DNA of 64,000 bases from Wolbachia endosymbiont of Litomosoides brasiliensis (GCF_013366805.1 NZ_WQMO01000003.1:19069-83068); one strand, 5' to 3'. Positions 1-10,200 are shown, counted from the first letter of the stretch. Program-made: numbers and translations. The notes: generated from the letters alone by a model not told the origin.

Positions 1-101
1 GTCTAGTTTTGGATATATTAAAATGTTGCTGTGTTTTTGTAATGGAAATATAAATTATTAAAGAAATCTGCTTAAATGAAGTTATGTAATAAGGTCAACT
101 A

Positions 102-1340
102 ATGTATTCTGCAGTAATAGTAAAACCCAAGAGAGATGTTTTTGCTGTTTTAGATATAGGTACAACGAAAATTATCTGTCTAATTGTTAAGATAAGTGGC
201 AACCTCAGCTATAAAATAACAGGCACAGGTTATAGGGTTGCAGAAGGCGTAAACGGTGGATCAATAACTGATATAAAGCATGCGAGTTACTCTATTTCAT
301 CTACTATAGGTTTAGCTGAGCAAGTATCAGAGGAAACTATAGACCAAATATATGTTAATGTTGCTGGATGTGGAATCTTATCTTTCAATGTGCACAATGA
401 GATTATTGCAGCTAATCATGAGATTTCTGACCGGGATATAAAACGTGTAGTTTTTCAAACGTTTGAGAAATATATCGAAGAAAATGTTATTATTCACAAT
501 ATACCGCTGAAATACCACTTGGATGATATGACTGATATAAGGGAAGTTAGTGGATTGTATGGAAAGAGGTTGTCTGCTGATGTTAATGTTGTAACTGCTT
601 CGCGTCCAGCACTTACCAACATTGAAAATTGCATAACCAATAATAGTGGTATAAGTATGGCAGGTTGCATTGCTTCCGCGTATTCTGCAGGTCTTGCTTG
701 TCTCAGTGAAGATGAAAAAGAGCTTGGAGCTGCTATTGTTGATATAGGGGGTGGGTGCACTGCAGTTGGGGTTTTCAAAAGAAGCAAACTTATATATGCA
801 AACAGCATCCCAATTGGTGGTATTCATATTACTCGAGATATAGCTTATGGATTATGTGCGAGTATAGAACATGCAGAGCGTATAAAAATACTGTACGGTA
901 GCACTATTGTAACTTCAATAGATGAGAACGAATACATTGCAGTGCAAAATAATGAGAATGATGAACAGATTCGAGTGCCCAAGTCTGAACTTGTTAACAT
1001 CATAAGACCAAGAATTGAGGAAATACTTGAGTTGGTGAAAAGGCACTTTCGGAAGCAGCAAGATCCAATTAATAAAGTGGTTATCACTGGTGGCACTAGT
1101 AGGCTGGCAAGTATAAAGGAGATTGCAAGTTATATATTCAATAAACAAGTCCGTATTGGATACCCTGAGTCATGCAGTGGTCTTGGTAGTGAATACGATA
1201 AGAATCCTGTATTTTCTGCTGCCATAGGCTCTATAAAGTTAATAATTGATACTTTTTATAAAAATAATCCTGATATACTGAGTCAGAATGGTAAAATAAG
1301 TAAGTTGTACCACTGGGTGAAATCGAAAGTCACGGTCTAG
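102..1340 (+). CDS. ftsA: Cell division protein FtsA
   Basis: Actin-like ATPase that tethers FtsZ filaments to the inner membrane and recruits later divisome proteins. The 412-residue product has the usual FtsA length. The phosphate-1 motif DIGTTKIICLIV is at about residues 18-29, the phosphate-2 motif VDIGGGCTAVGVF near 211-223, and the adenosine motif VITGGTSRL near 326-334. The last residues (KLYHWVKSKV) are basic and amphipathic, as expected for the membrane-binding tail. The ATG follows a weak purine stretch. No ftsQ or ftsZ reading frame is seen next to it; the 100 bases upstream carry only a short open stretch I cannot assign. Downstream lies IS debris, so any operon ends here. Confidence 0.95.
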   Translation: MYSAVIVKPKRDVFAVLDIGTTKIICLIVKISGNLSYKITGTGYRVAEGVNGGSITDIKHASYSISSTIGLAEQVSEETIDQIYVNVAGCGILSFNVHNEIIAANHEISDRDIKRVVFQTFEKYIEENVIIHNIPLKYHLDDMTDIREVSGLYGKRLSADVNVVTASRPALTNIENCITNNSGISMAGCIASAYSAGLACLSEDEKELGAAIVDIGGGCTAVGVFKRSKLIYANSIPIGGIHITRDIAYGLCASIEHAERIKILYGSTIVTSIDENEYIAVQNNENDEQIRVPKSELVNIIRPRIEEILELVKRHFRKQQDPINKVVITGGTSRLASIKEIASYIFNKQVRIGYPESCSGLGSEYDKNPVFSAAIGSIKLIIDTFYKNNPDILSQNGKISKLYHWVKSKVTV

Positions 1341-1439
1341 GCTCTATGGACAAGATTTTATAGGGGCAGCATAAGAGTCTCAACTGGATTTGAAAGTTCC
1401 ATAAACCTCAGCAGTTTTATCAAATCTGGGAAAGCATGC

Positions 1440-3328
1440 CTAATACTAATTCTTATTATTAGTGAGTCAGATAAGTGATATTAAAGAATTGTTTAATTAC
1501 GGAGTGGAAAAGAGAGGTAATAAATTTGCGCGGAGCGCTCTCAAGTAAAGCAATTGTATTATAGACTTTACTACATAAAACGTTCTGTTTTATATACAAC
1601 CAAAGTCTCTCAATAGAATTAATCTCTGGTGAAGCAGGTGTATGATTTCGATATTTTTAGGTACCTTTAAATTTTTTGACTTATGCTAACTAGCACAGTC
1701 CATGATAAGAAAGGCATCTCGTGTTCTTAAATATTGCAACATTTGTTCAAGAAATATATTCGCACAATCAATGTTAACATTCAGTACAAATACACTAGAA
1801 CTTTCTCCATTTCTAGGATTAACTGCACTGTAGAGATAAAAATTTTATCTACCTAATTTTATTTTAACCTGTATTCTAATATTAACTCCCTATACAAGGA
1901 ACGGGTAGACAGCAATGGAGAAGAAGCCATGCTGAAGTAAATAAAATGGTGAGGTCTAAATGGTATTGAAATCAAAATTATTGGATGAAAAAGTTATGGA
2001 ATCAGCAAAAGAAATACTGAAGGGAATACAAAATAGCGCATATGTTGCAAAAAGAACTGAATGCTGTAATTGCAGCAAAAAAGCACAGTATAACAAGTCG
2101 TGGCAAAAATATGTTGCATTTTGAGAATAGCATTAACTACATGGATAAAGCACCCAAAACTTGGAAGAGAAGAAAAATTGTTTGCTCTTCCTCGATATCA
2201 TAGAAAAACTAGATTAAATCAGAGTTAATTTGAACAAGTTGAAGTATGGGTACAAGAAAATCCTAATATTACCGCAAAAGAAATAAGAATAAGAATCTAG
2301 GAAAAATTTAGCTTGAATCTCAGTAAATCTACAGTAAACCGTAATGTGCAAAAAATGAAGTTTTCGTATATTACGTCAAGACCAATTCATAATGAACAAT
2401 AATGAACAAGATAAAGGTAGTAGGAAAGAGTTCAAAAAAACTTAATGAGATTATTGGTAGGTATCCTGAACAAGGGTTATTTTTTTTGATGAATCTTGGT
2501 TTGGCACATATTTAAAAGTTGGATGCGGGTGGTTTGAAGAGGGTGTTAGAACACAGATTTTACCTAAAGTTAGGTAAACAAAATTTTTATCTCTACAGTG
2601 CAGTTAATCCTAGAAATGGAGAGAATTCTAGCTTGTTTATGTTGGATGTTAACACTGATTGTATGAATATATTTCTTAAACAGATGCTACAATGTTTAAG
2701 AACGCGAGATGCCTTCTTATCATGGATTGTGCTGATTAGCATAAGTCAAAAAATTTAAAGGTACCTATATCGAAATTATATACCTGCCTCACCAGAGATT
2801 AATCTTATTGGAAAATCTATAATGCAATTACTTTGCTTGAAAGCGCTTTGTGCAAGTTTTATTTACCTCTCTTTCTCACTCCACAATTAAACAATTCTGC
2901 AGTGTCACTTGTCTGACTCACTAGCAATGAGTACTGATGTCATTTCTTTAATGGTAGTATTATGGTTTTCTTATATTCATACTTTAACTTATTCGAATTA
3001 ATTCCAATTCAATCTAGTTTTTCTACGGAGTTAAGGGGGCAAATGATTTTTCTCTTCTAAGTTTTAGGTGCTTTATACATGTAGTTAATGCTTTCCTTGA
3101 AATGCAATCGGCCATTATATTGTGCTTTTCTTGCTGCAATTACAGCATTTAGTTTTTTTGCAACATATGCGTTTTCGCACTTTCTTTAGTATTTCTTTTG
3201 TTGATTCTACAACTTTTTCATCCAATAATTTTGATTTTAATGCCATTTAAGCCTTGCTATTTTACTTACTTCAGCATGGCTTCTTTTCTATTACTGTTTA
3301 TCCGTTCCTTGTATAGGGGAGTTGGTAT
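1440..3328. mobile_element. Nested IS630-type elements: plus copy inside a broken minus copy
   Basis: Three pieces lie end to end. Bases 1440-1878 are the transposase 3' part of a minus-strand element, beginning with its right terminal sequence (TACTAATTCTTATTATTAG). Bases 1879-2940 are a full-length plus-strand copy with a left end like ATATTAACTCCC and a right end near GCAATGAGTACTGATGT. Bases 2941-3328 are the 5' part of a minus-strand element ending in GGAGTTGGTAT. The outer pieces read as one older element interrupted by the inner one, but about 250 bp of the older copy is missing at the join. All transposase frames carry stops and indels; the longest piece (2519-2758) has 79 codons. The family call rests on the TA-flanked short inverted repeats, the HTH N-terminal domain and the DDE-type motifs readable in better copies. 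Confidence 0.85.
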
Positions 3329-3590
3329 AAAATATGTAATTCATAAACATCTATGAATTCACAAAATATTCAATCTGATTTTTAACTTACAATTTTGAGT
3401 ATTTACCATTAATTTGAGACATATGGTTATGCGTTGCACACTGGTTTCCTAGTCTGGTGGAAGTGTATTGCAATGCTTATACAGTTATATGCTTGACACT
3501 GGGACTCACTGTGATAAATGATAAACTATAAGCAAAGCTGTTAATTTTACATAAAAATGTGTATGGTAACTACAATAATATACGGGAAAT

Positions 3591-4373
3591 ATGAACATAA
3601 CTTTACATTCACAAAAAGATTTTGAATTTATGCGTAAAGCTGGAAGGTTAGCAGCTAAAACTCTTGATTTCATTGCACCATATGTAAAGGTGGGAGTAAC
3701 AACTAATGAATTAAATGATCTATGTCATGATTTTATAGTCAAAGCAGGTGCAATTCCGGCACCGTTGAACTACAAAGGATACCCCAAGTCAATTTGCACT
3801 TCAAAAAATGCTGTTGTATGCCATGGCATTCCTGATAATGAGCCACTTAAAGATGGAGATATTTTAAATATTGATGTTACGGTGATTTTAAATGGTTGGT
3901 ATGGTGATACAAGCCGTATGTTTTGGGCTGGCAAGCCATCAATGAAAGCAAGACGCTTGTGTGATGCTACTTATGGTGCATTGATGGAAGCAATAAAACA
4001 AGTTAAGCCTGGTAATAAATTGAATGAGATAGGGCTTGCTATAGAAAAGTATATTAGAGATTTTGGCTATTCTATTGTACGTAACTATTGCGGACATGGT
4101 ATAGGGAAAGTCTTCCATGCGCCGCCGAATGTAGTACATTTCTATGATCAAGATGAAAGCCTTGTATTAAAGGAAGGGATGTTTTTTACAATAGAACCAA
4201 TGATCAACGCTGGAAAACATGAAGCTCTGCTTAGTAAGCTTGATAATTGGACAGTAACAACATGTGATCTTTCACTTTCTGCGCAATTTGAGCATACGCT
4301 TGGAGTAACAAAGGATGGTGTTGAAATATTTACATTATCACCTAAAAGTTGGCATTTCCCTCCTTATAATTAG
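3591..4373 (+). CDS. map: Methionine aminopeptidase, type I
   Basis: Cytosolic metallo-enzyme that removes the initiator methionine after deformylation. At 260 residues it matches type I MetAPs, with no N-terminal zinc finger extension. The five metal ligands of the pita-bread fold are visible: Asp in LNIDVTV (about residue 95), Asp in GDTSRMF (about 106), His in NYCGHGIG (about 169), Glu in FTIEPMI (about 202) and Glu in QFEHTLGVT (about 233). The substrate-binding His is in VCHGIPD (about 78). The ATG is preceded by ACGGGAAAT, a modest ribosome binding site. It stands alone between IS debris and a dispersed repeat. The C-terminus HFPPYN is a few residues longer than the catalytic core needs. 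Confidence 0.96.
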   Translation: MNITLHSQKDFEFMRKAGRLAAKTLDFIAPYVKVGVTTNELNDLCHDFIVKAGAIPAPLNYKGYPKSICTSKNAVVCHGIPDNEPLKDGDILNIDVTVILNGWYGDTSRMFWAGKPSMKARRLCDATYGALMEAIKQVKPGNKLNEIGLAIEKYIRDFGYSIVRNYCGHGIGKVFHAPPNVVHFYDQDESLVLKEGMFFTIEPMINAGKHEALLSKLDNWTVTTCDLSLSAQFEHTLGVTKDGVEIFTLSPKSWHFPPYN

Positions 4374-4424
4374 GTCCTTTTACAACTATATGAATATCAT
4401 AATTTGAAAACAGGGAAACGGAAT

Positions 4425-4705
4425 TACAAAAAACTACTTAACAAACATGTCATTGAAGCCACTTATTTACCTTTAATCTGTGCAAGTAAAATGACGAAAA
4501 ACTCAATGTACTTGGTGTCTTATGTTTAATTTTTTGCGCTATATGCACCTCATGTCTTTATAAGCTTTCAAGATTTTTACCTAATATAAGCTAAAGTGCG
4601 CTTGCTAAAGCATTTGAGCGGTAAAGAACACTAATTTAAAAAATAGATAGTGAATAACTAGCTAACAGTGATTCTTTTACCTTTTTCTGCTTAGTAAATC
4701 TCCTA
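4425..4705 (-). repeat. Dispersed intergenic repeat, copy A
   Basis: This stretch is related to 43205-43460 (plus), 56225-56540 (plus), 60165-60351 (minus) and, in part, 50235-50420. Shared landmarks read in this order on the minus strand: a TTTACTAAGCAGAAAAAGG-like start, AGTTATTCACTATCTATTTT (shared with copy B), GCAAAAAATTAAACATAAG, a CTTGCACAGATTAA-like box, and AAGTAGTTTTT at the end. It has no convincing open frame. It ends at the terminus of the following IS630-type element. Confidence 0.7.
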
Positions 4706-6226
4706 ATACTAATTCTCATTGTTAGTGGGTTAAACAAGTGACATTGCACAGAGTTATTTAATGACGGAGTGAGAAAGAGAGGTAATAAATTTGCGCAAAA
4801 TGCTCTCAGGCAAAGCAATTGTATTATAGGCTTTATTACGCAAAATGTTCTGTTTTATGTACAACCAAAGTTTCTCGATAGGATTGAACTCAAGTGAGTA
4901 TGGTGGTGGGTGTGTAATCTCGATATTTTTATGTACCTTTGAATTTTTGGCTTGTGCTAGGTAGCATAATCCATGATAAGAAAGGCTTTTTGTGTTCTTT
5001 AATTGTAACATTTGTTCAAGAAGTATATTCATATAATCAGTGTTGGACATTCGGTGCAAATAAGCTAGAACTCTCTATTTCTAGGATTAACTGTACTGTA
5101 GAGACAAAAATTTTGTCTACTTAATTTTACTTTAACCTGTGTTCTAGCGCCTTTTTAAACCACCCGTGTCCAACTTTCGAATGTGCACAAATCGCGATTC
5201 ATCAAAGAAAAATAATTCTTGTTTAGAATACTTACCAATAATCTCATTAAGTTTTTTTTAACTCTCTTGTCTACCTTTATCTTGTTCATTATGAATTGGT
5301 CTTGGCGTAATATACGAAAACTTCATTTTTGCATATTACGGCGTACTGTAGACTTGCTGATATTCAAGCCAAATTTTTCTAGATTTTCATTCTCATTTCT
5401 TTAATAGTAATATTAGGGTTTTCTTGTACCTATACTTCAACTTGTTCAAATTAACTCTGATTTAATCTAGTTTTTCTATGATATCGAGGAAGAGCAAACA
5501 ATTTTTCTTCTCTTCCAAGTTTTGGGTGCTTTATCTATGTAGTTAATGTTGTTCTTGAAATGTAACGGACGTTATGCTGTGCTTTTTTGCTACAATCACG
5601 GCATTTAGTTTTTTTTGTAACATATGCTTTTATACTTTCTTTAGCATTTCTTTTGCTGATTCCAAGGCTTTTTCGTCTAATAATTTTGATTTCAACGCCA
5701 TTTAAACCTTGCTATTTTACTTGTTTTGGCATAGCTTCTTTTCTATTACTGCCTATCCGTTCCTTGTATAGGAGAATTGGTATTAGAGTGCAGGTTAAAG
5801 TAAAATCAGGTAGACAAAATTTTTATCTCTGCAGTGCAGTTAATCCTAGAAATAGAGAGAGTTATGGCTTATTTTCACCAAAATGTCTAACACTGATTAT
5901 ATGAATATATTTCTTGAACAGATGTTACAATATTTAAGAACATAAGAAGCATTTCTTATTATGAATTGCGCTAATTAGTATAAGTTAAGAAATTTAAAGG
6001 TACTAAAAATACTGAGATTATATGCCTACCACCATATTCACTCAAGCTAATCCTATTGAGAGACTTTGATTGTATATAAAACAGAACGTTTTGCGTAATA
6101 AAGTCTATAATGCAATTGCTTTGCTTGAGAGCGCTTTGTGCAAATTTGTTGCCTTTCTTTCTCACTTCGTGATTAAACAACTCTGCAATGTTACTTATTT
6201 GACCTACTAACAATGAGAATTGGTAT
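4706..6226. mobile_element. IS630-type element (minus) followed by a plus-strand 3' fragment
   Basis: Bases 4706-5783 are an end-to-end minus-strand copy running from ATACTAATTCTCATTG to AGAATTGGTAT. A fragment of its transposase C-terminal half (about 4754-5059) keeps motifs resembling the catalytic-domain end, with YSLEFNPIEKLWLYIKQN including the third acidic residue. Frameshifts break the rest. Bases 5784-6226 are the 3' part of a plus-strand copy ending in ACAATGAGAATTGGTAT. No matching 5' part is found left of 4706, so the plus copy is either truncated or was partly deleted when the minus copy inserted. The right edge cuts into a transporter remnant. Confidence 0.85.
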
Positions 6227-6450
6227 TAATTTTATTGTTGATAGTGAAATTGTGAAGCAGAAATACATCGGTATGTTATCGTCCATTATCAATGGATTTG
6301 CGTTTATCATGGGCGAAATTATAGCGTTAACGTTAACACTTTTTACAGATCATAAATGGCGCTTTCGCAATATTTGCAATGTTAGTAACCGCTAGTATTT
6401 TAGTTCTACTACAGAGGGAGCACATTCTAAATAAAGTAGCCGAATCTTGA
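6227..6450 (+). pseudogene. MFS-type transporter, C-terminal remnant
   Basis: Only the last two membrane helices remain. The first part reads IVKQKYIGMLSSIINGFAF and IIALTLTLFTDHKWRF. A one-base frameshift near 6363 then leads into FAIFAMLVTASILVLLQREH and a stop at 6450. The glycine- and alanine-rich helix, then a W-R-F turn, then a final helix with a charged tail, resembles the C-terminus of Bcr/CflA-like drug/H+ antiporters of the major facilitator superfamily. The family call is from this pattern only. The 5' part is missing and replaced by the IS630-type fragment that ends at 6226. Confidence 0.5.
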
Positions 6451-6495
6451 GTCGATTGTTATATTATATTCATATATTGTAATACTTACTAAATT

Positions 6496-6804
6496 ATGGA
6501 TTGCGTTACAACAAAGGATATGACAGTAACTAAGGCAACAATAGCTGAAGATATAAACCAAGAAATTGGGTTATCAAAAGAAGACTCTGCTGCAATAATA
6601 AATGATATATTGGATGAGATAAAAACAAGCTTGGTAAGGGACGGCATAGTAAAAATATCTTCATTTGGAACATTCTCGATTAAAAAAAAGAAAGAAAGGC
6701 CAGGAAATGTACCAAATACATCAAAAAAAGTAATAATTCAGGCAAGAAATTCAGTTTCTTTTAGACCCTCAAAAGTGGTAAAAAAAATAATAAATAATCA
6801 ATGA
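6496..6804 (+). CDS. ihfA: HU/IHF-family DNA-binding protein, IHF alpha-like
   Basis: Small nucleoid protein that bends DNA as a dimer. The first 9 residues before MTVTKATIAE may not be used: an internal ATG at 6523 would give a 93-residue protein closer to family length. The core matches HU/IHF: helix-turn-helix arm LSKEDSAAIINDILDEI, the signature GIVKISSFGTFSIKKKKERP, and the C-terminal block ARNSVSFRPSKVVKKI. In place of the usual RNPKTG turn it has GNVPNTSKK, which looks more like IHF alpha than HU. A MerR-family remnant starts directly downstream, as ihfA-merR neighbours do in other Alphaproteobacteria. Confidence 0.85.
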   Translation: MDCVTTKDMTVTKATIAEDINQEIGLSKEDSAAIINDILDEIKTSLVRDGIVKISSFGTFSIKKKKERPGNVPNTSKKVIIQARNSVSFRPSKVVKKIINNQ

Positions 6805-7130
6805 ATAAGGAAAAATTGTTTTATGCAATTGGGGAAGAGCTGAAGAGTTGCATTTAAAGCAGCACGTTTTGAGGTTTGGGAGAGTCGATTTCGTCAAATT
6901 AAACTCATAAAACGTAGGAAGAAGGCTATATGATCATAAATGTATAGAGGTCATAAAGAAAATTAAAGTACATGCTATATGATAAAGGATATACAAAAGG
7001 AGTGCAAAAAGAATTTGATAATAATATAAGAAGTGGTTGTGATTTTAGTAATCTATTACAACGACTTACCGACTTGAGAGACTATTTGATCAACAAAATA
7101 AATAGTGAGAAAGGTAACACACGATTATAA
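6801..7130 (+). pseudogene. MerR-family transcriptional regulator, degraded
   Basis: It begins MNKEKLFYAIGEELKS and overlaps the ihfA stop. Pieces in shifting frames reconstruct a MerR N-terminal winged helix: LHLKQHVLRF, then WESRFRQIK, then LYDHKCIEVIKKIK, then LYDKGYTKGVQKEF and a tail ending at the stop at 7130. The HVLRFWESRFRQIKP-type string is diagnostic of the MerR-like regulator that follows ihfA in many Alphaproteobacteria. At least three frameshifts or deletions prevent a functional product. Its effector and targets cannot be inferred. Confidence 0.75.
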
Positions 7131-7322
7131 GTGTGGCATGAATATATTTGGTGTATATAGCTAAAAATTAACTAAGAAGGTGCGTACTCACGTTAAAGAA
7201 TGGTTAGAAAAAGTACCTGTATCAGTTGCGTAGTAGTATGGGTATCTAGGTAATATGTGCCTTGCGGTTAAGAAAAAATCAATACATTCACAGTAGATTA
7301 AGCTTATATCTGTGTTTTATGT
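7131..7322. other. Gene-free stretch before the PAS-domain gene
   Basis: I see no open frame, RNA gene or repeat here. It probably holds decayed sequence plus the promoter of the next gene, but no clear -35/-10 pair stands out. Confidence 0.4.
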
Positions 7323-7778
7323 GTGGATGTTAGAATGGAAATTTATGCAGGTAGAGAAAGAAGAATAGCAAATGTAGTGACTCAGCACTGGAGTGAGATA
7401 AAAGGACCAGATAGAGACTGGCCGGAAAGGTACGAGATAGATACTGCTGAAATAATGGAGTCATGGCAGCATTGTTATATTATTGAAGTTAATGATCGAG
7501 GTTATATCTGTGAGAATGCAGGAGAAAAGGCTGTTGAGTTCTATGGTTTTGAGAAAAACATGTGCATTGATAGCAAATATTCAATTGATGCACCATTTTT
7601 GCGATTATATAAAATCGATGCGGTTATTGATAAATTTGATACTATAGTAGATAATAAGCGCCCCATTAATGAAGAAGAAGAAAGTGATAGTGTTAAAATG
7701 AGGCAAGTATTGTTGCCACTTGGGAATAAAGAAGGTGTAACCCATATATTGGGTGTAGCTACATTTAAGCTCCTTTGA
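7323..7778 (+). CDS. PAS-domain (PAS_5-like) protein
   Basis: A 151-residue cytosolic protein with no membrane segment and no output domain. The sequence DWPERYEIDTAEIMESWQHC followed by YIIEVNDRGYICENAGEKAV and YGFEKNM resembles the short stand-alone PAS_5 proteins of Alphaproteobacteria, where the fold runs to the C-terminus (here a VLLPLGNKEGVTHILGV strand pair). The likely start is the ATG at 7335 (MEIYAGRERR) or the one annotated here; neither has a strong ribosome binding site. Ligand and partner are unknown. It sits alone between the merR remnant and rpmI. Confidence 0.7.
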   Translation: MDVRMEIYAGRERRIANVVTQHWSEIKGPDRDWPERYEIDTAEIMESWQHCYIIEVNDRGYICENAGEKAVEFYGFEKNMCIDSKYSIDAPFLRLYKIDAVIDKFDTIVDNKRPINEEEESDSVKMRQVLLPLGNKEGVTHILGVATFKLL

Positions 7779-7891
7779 TATATAAGTTGTGGTTATATTG
7801 CAACTTTAGGTTGCGTGCTATTTGATTCTTTGATAATGTTATTTATACTACTGAAAAACTTAACGGTAATGTTTGTAAACTTATTTGAGAT

Positions 7892-8098
7892 ATGAAGAAA
7901 ATAAAATTAAAAACCAAGTCCTCTGTTAAAAAACGTTTTAATCTTACAGCTAAGGGCAAGGTTATTTCTACGCAATCGGGTAAGAGGCATGGTATGATAA
8001 AGCAGAGTAAGTTTAATATTCGTAATCAACGCGGTATTACGATTCTTGGTAAATCTGACTCACGCATAGTTAAGCTTTATATGCCTTATGGAATTTAA
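7892..8098 (+). CDS. rpmI: Large ribosomal subunit protein bL35
   Basis: A 68-residue, strongly basic protein of the 50S subunit. The start [17 protein letters not shown] and the motif [17 protein letters not shown] are typical of bL35; most homologues are 64-67 residues. rplT follows 19 bases downstream, the standard rpmI-rplT pair. No infC is seen upstream, so the usual infC-rpmI-rplT operon is split here. A leader of about 110 bases separates it from the PAS-domain gene. Confidence 0.96.
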   Translation: MKKIKLKTKSSVKKRFNLTAKGKVISTQSGKRHGMIKQSKFNIRNQRGITILGKSDSRIVKLYMPYGI

Positions 8099-8117
8099 CA
8101 AACGGGGGTAAAATAAA

Positions 8118-8483
8118 ATGGCTCGGGTAAAGCGTGGAGTCACGGCCCACGCTCGTCATAAAAAAGTATTAAATTTAGCAAAGGGTTATAGAGGGCGTGC
8201 GAAAAGTTGCTATAGAGTTGCATTACAGAGGGTTGAAAAAGCATTGCAATATGCTTATAGGGACAGGAGAAATCGTAAGCGCGATTTTCGTAGTTTGTGG
8301 ATAATACGTATTAATGCGGCAGCAAGGGAACACGGACTTACTTATGGTAGATTTATGCACGGTCTTGTACTTGCTAGGGTTGATTTGAGTAGAAAGATTC
8401 TTGCTGAAATGGCCGTTAACTATAAAGATGATTTCGCAAAATTAGCAGGAGCTGTGAGTAGTAAACTGGCAGAGAATTCTTAA
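8118..8483 (+). CDS. rplT: Large ribosomal subunit protein bL20
   Basis: A 121-residue RNA-binding protein needed for 50S assembly. The start [18 protein letters not shown] and the block [15 protein letters not shown] are hallmark bL20 sequences, as is [16 protein letters not shown] purine-rich site (ACGGGGGTAAAAT) lies just before the ATG. It is cotranscribed with rpmI by position, and fmt starts 27 bases after its stop. Confidence 0.97.
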   Translation: MARVKRGVTAHARHKKVLNLAKGYRGRAKSCYRVALQRVEKALQYAYRDRRNRKRDFRSLWIIRINAAAREHGLTYGRFMHGLVLARVDLSRKILAEMAVNYKDDFAKLAGAVSSKLAENS

Positions 8484-8510
8484 TTTCCTTAAGCAAAAGC
8501 ATTTGACAGC

Positions 8511-9419
8511 ATGAGAGTCATTTTCATGGGATCACCAGAATTTGCTGTTAATGCGCTAAATTCACTATTAAAGTCAAAAAATGAGGTAGTAGCAGTATAT
8601 ACTAAGGCTCCAAAACCTTCAGGACGTGGACAAAAACTAACAAAATCTCCAGTGCATATTATTGCTGAAGAAAGCGGTATAGAGGTATGCACTCCTACTT
8701 CTCTGAAACTTTTGGTAGAGCAAGAAAAATTTGAAAAATTTAAACCGGACGTTGTAGTTGTTGCTGCTTATGGACTAATGCTTCCAAAAGAAATTCTGGA
8801 TGTTCCAAAGTATAGTTGTATTAATATTCACCCTTCACTGCTGCCTAGATGGCGTGGAGCAGCTCCTATACAGCACACAATTTTAGCTGGAGACCAAGAA
8901 ACTGGAGTTAGCATTATACAATTGAATGAGGGACTAGATTCTGGTCCTGTTTTAAAGCAGAAAAAATTTCTAATTGAGAAAAATGATAATTATAAAACTT
9001 TACACAACAAATTGTCTAAGCTAGGTAGCGACCTGCTGATGGGAGTAATAGATGAAATTGAAAAGCACCTTCCGCTAGAACAAAGTAATGATGGCGTATG
9101 CTACGCTGACAAAATGGAAGATTATAAAATTTATGCAAGTGACATTTGTGAAGTTGCTTATAGAAAAGTTAAAGCTTTTTATCCCAAGGCGTTTGTCAAA
9201 ATAGAGCATAAACGTATAAGAATACTCGATGCTGACTTTGAAGTAAATACTTCTCTAACCTCAGGACAAGGTAAAATTATTAATGATAATATGCACATAA
9301 GTTTAGAAAGTGGCACTTTAATTCCTAAAGTTGTGCAAATGGAGGGAAGAAGCCCTTGCAATACTGAAGATTTCGTTCGTGGCTTAAAATTCAGTATGGT
9401 AAGGAAATTCATAGAATAG
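8511..9419 (+). CDS. fmt: Methionyl-tRNA formyltransferase
   Basis: Transfers the formyl group from 10-formyl-tetrahydrofolate to Met-tRNAfMet in the cytosol. The 302 residues match the usual length. The N-terminal Rossmann domain starts [13 protein letters not shown]. The catalytic region shows [17 protein letters not shown] at about residues 104-120, with the conserved Asn and His, and EGLDSGPVL with the catalytic Asp near 143. The C-terminal OB-type domain (about 205-302) contains [13 protein letters not shown] and the tail [10 protein letters not shown]. def is not adjacent. The region to 9503 holds no gene. Confidence 0.95.
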   Translation: MRVIFMGSPEFAVNALNSLLKSKNEVVAVYTKAPKPSGRGQKLTKSPVHIIAEESGIEVCTPTSLKLLVEQEKFEKFKPDVVVVAAYGLMLPKEILDVPKYSCINIHPSLLPRWRGAAPIQHTILAGDQETGVSIIQLNEGLDSGPVLKQKKFLIEKNDNYKTLHNKLSKLGSDLLMGVIDEIEKHLPLEQSNDGVCYADKMEDYKIYASDICEVAYRKVKAFYPKAFVKIEHKRIRILDADFEVNTSLTSGQGKIINDNMHISLESGTLIPKVVQMEGRSPCNTEDFVRGLKFSMVRKFIE

Positions 9420-9503
9420 AACCCTACATAGCTGTGATGAAGAAACACAAGCAGACAACGCAGCCTACTTAATCAACGTACACAAAATAAACATAGAGGT
9501 GAG

Positions 9504-10010
9504 CTATACTTGGCGTTCTTGTAGTGAAACAAGTTTTTCAATGCCACTAACAATAGAATTAGTTGTATTTTTAGCTATATCATCTAGTTTGTCGTTTATG
9601 CTTGTACTCATTTCTTTGTCTTCAGCATACTTATAATCCTTAGCATATTCATATATGGCTAGAGCAGCTACAGCTGCACATGTTATAGTTATACCGGTTT
9701 TTGCTATGATAAGCAGTGACAACCCACCTGCAAATGTAGATATTAATCCAACGACTAAGTTTACAACCCTGCTTTGTGTTGTTTGTGGCGTTGGTTGGTT
9801 TGGATCTGCCTGTTTATTCTCCAAGACATTCAGTAGTGTTTTTGAGGTAATTTTTATCGCTATTGCTACAACTGAGATCATGATTAGCCCTATGACCATT
9901 TTTGCTAAAAGAAGAATTGAAGGCAACATCATCATAAATAATAGTGAGCCAGCTCCTATGGCTAGCCACTTCTGATTTATTTTCTTAGGTCGGTCACCAT
10001 TAGCAAACAT
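9504..10010 (-). CDS. Membrane protein of unknown function with four helices
   Basis: I do not recognise a family. The start at 10010 (MFANGDRPKKINQK) is preferred over an upstream ATG at 10028, because GGAGGG lies 8 bases before it. The product is 168 residues. A basic N-terminus leads into two hydrophobic helices (LAIGAGSLLFMMMLPSILLL and AKMVIGLIMISVVAIAIKI, about 14-53). A polar linker rich in Pro, Thr and Gln (ADPNQPTPQTTQSR) follows, then a second hydrophobic pair (about 82-115) and a soluble C-terminal helix with a run of Asp and Lys. The layout suggests an inner-membrane protein with both tails cytosolic. It is divergently transcribed from carA. Confidence 0.75.
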   Translation of the reverse strand: MFANGDRPKKINQKWLAIGAGSLLFMMMLPSILLLAKMVIGLIMISVVAIAIKITSKTLLNVLENKQADPNQPTPQTTQSRVVNLVVGLISTFAGGLSLLIIAKTGITITCAAVAALAIYEYAKDYKYAEDKEMSTSINDKLDDIAKNTTNSIVSGIEKLVSLQERQV

Positions 10011-10043
10011 TGTATCCCTCCACTTCACTTAATGATTTATTTA

Positions 10044-10072
10044 TATTTAATACGAAATGTGAAAGTGGTCAA
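10044..10072 (-). promoter_or_regulatory. Possible sigma-70 promoter of the membrane-protein gene
   Basis: Read on the minus strand, TTGACC is followed after 17 bases by TAAATA, about 34 bases before the start codon at 10010. The spacing is ideal but the -10 box is weak in an AT-rich context. Confidence 0.35.
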
Positions 10073-10200
10073 TCAATATATAAAAGTTTTTTTCATGTTA
10101 TTCTTATATGATTTATGGTTGTGGTTAGGTTTAAAATTTTAGAAAGAGTTATACATTATTTGAAATTCTTATATACTATTTTAAATTAGTTGGAGAGAAT

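Noticed and set aside
1..101. End of ftsQ upstream of ftsA
   Set aside because: The short open stretch before ftsA does not show a convincing FtsQ C-terminus.
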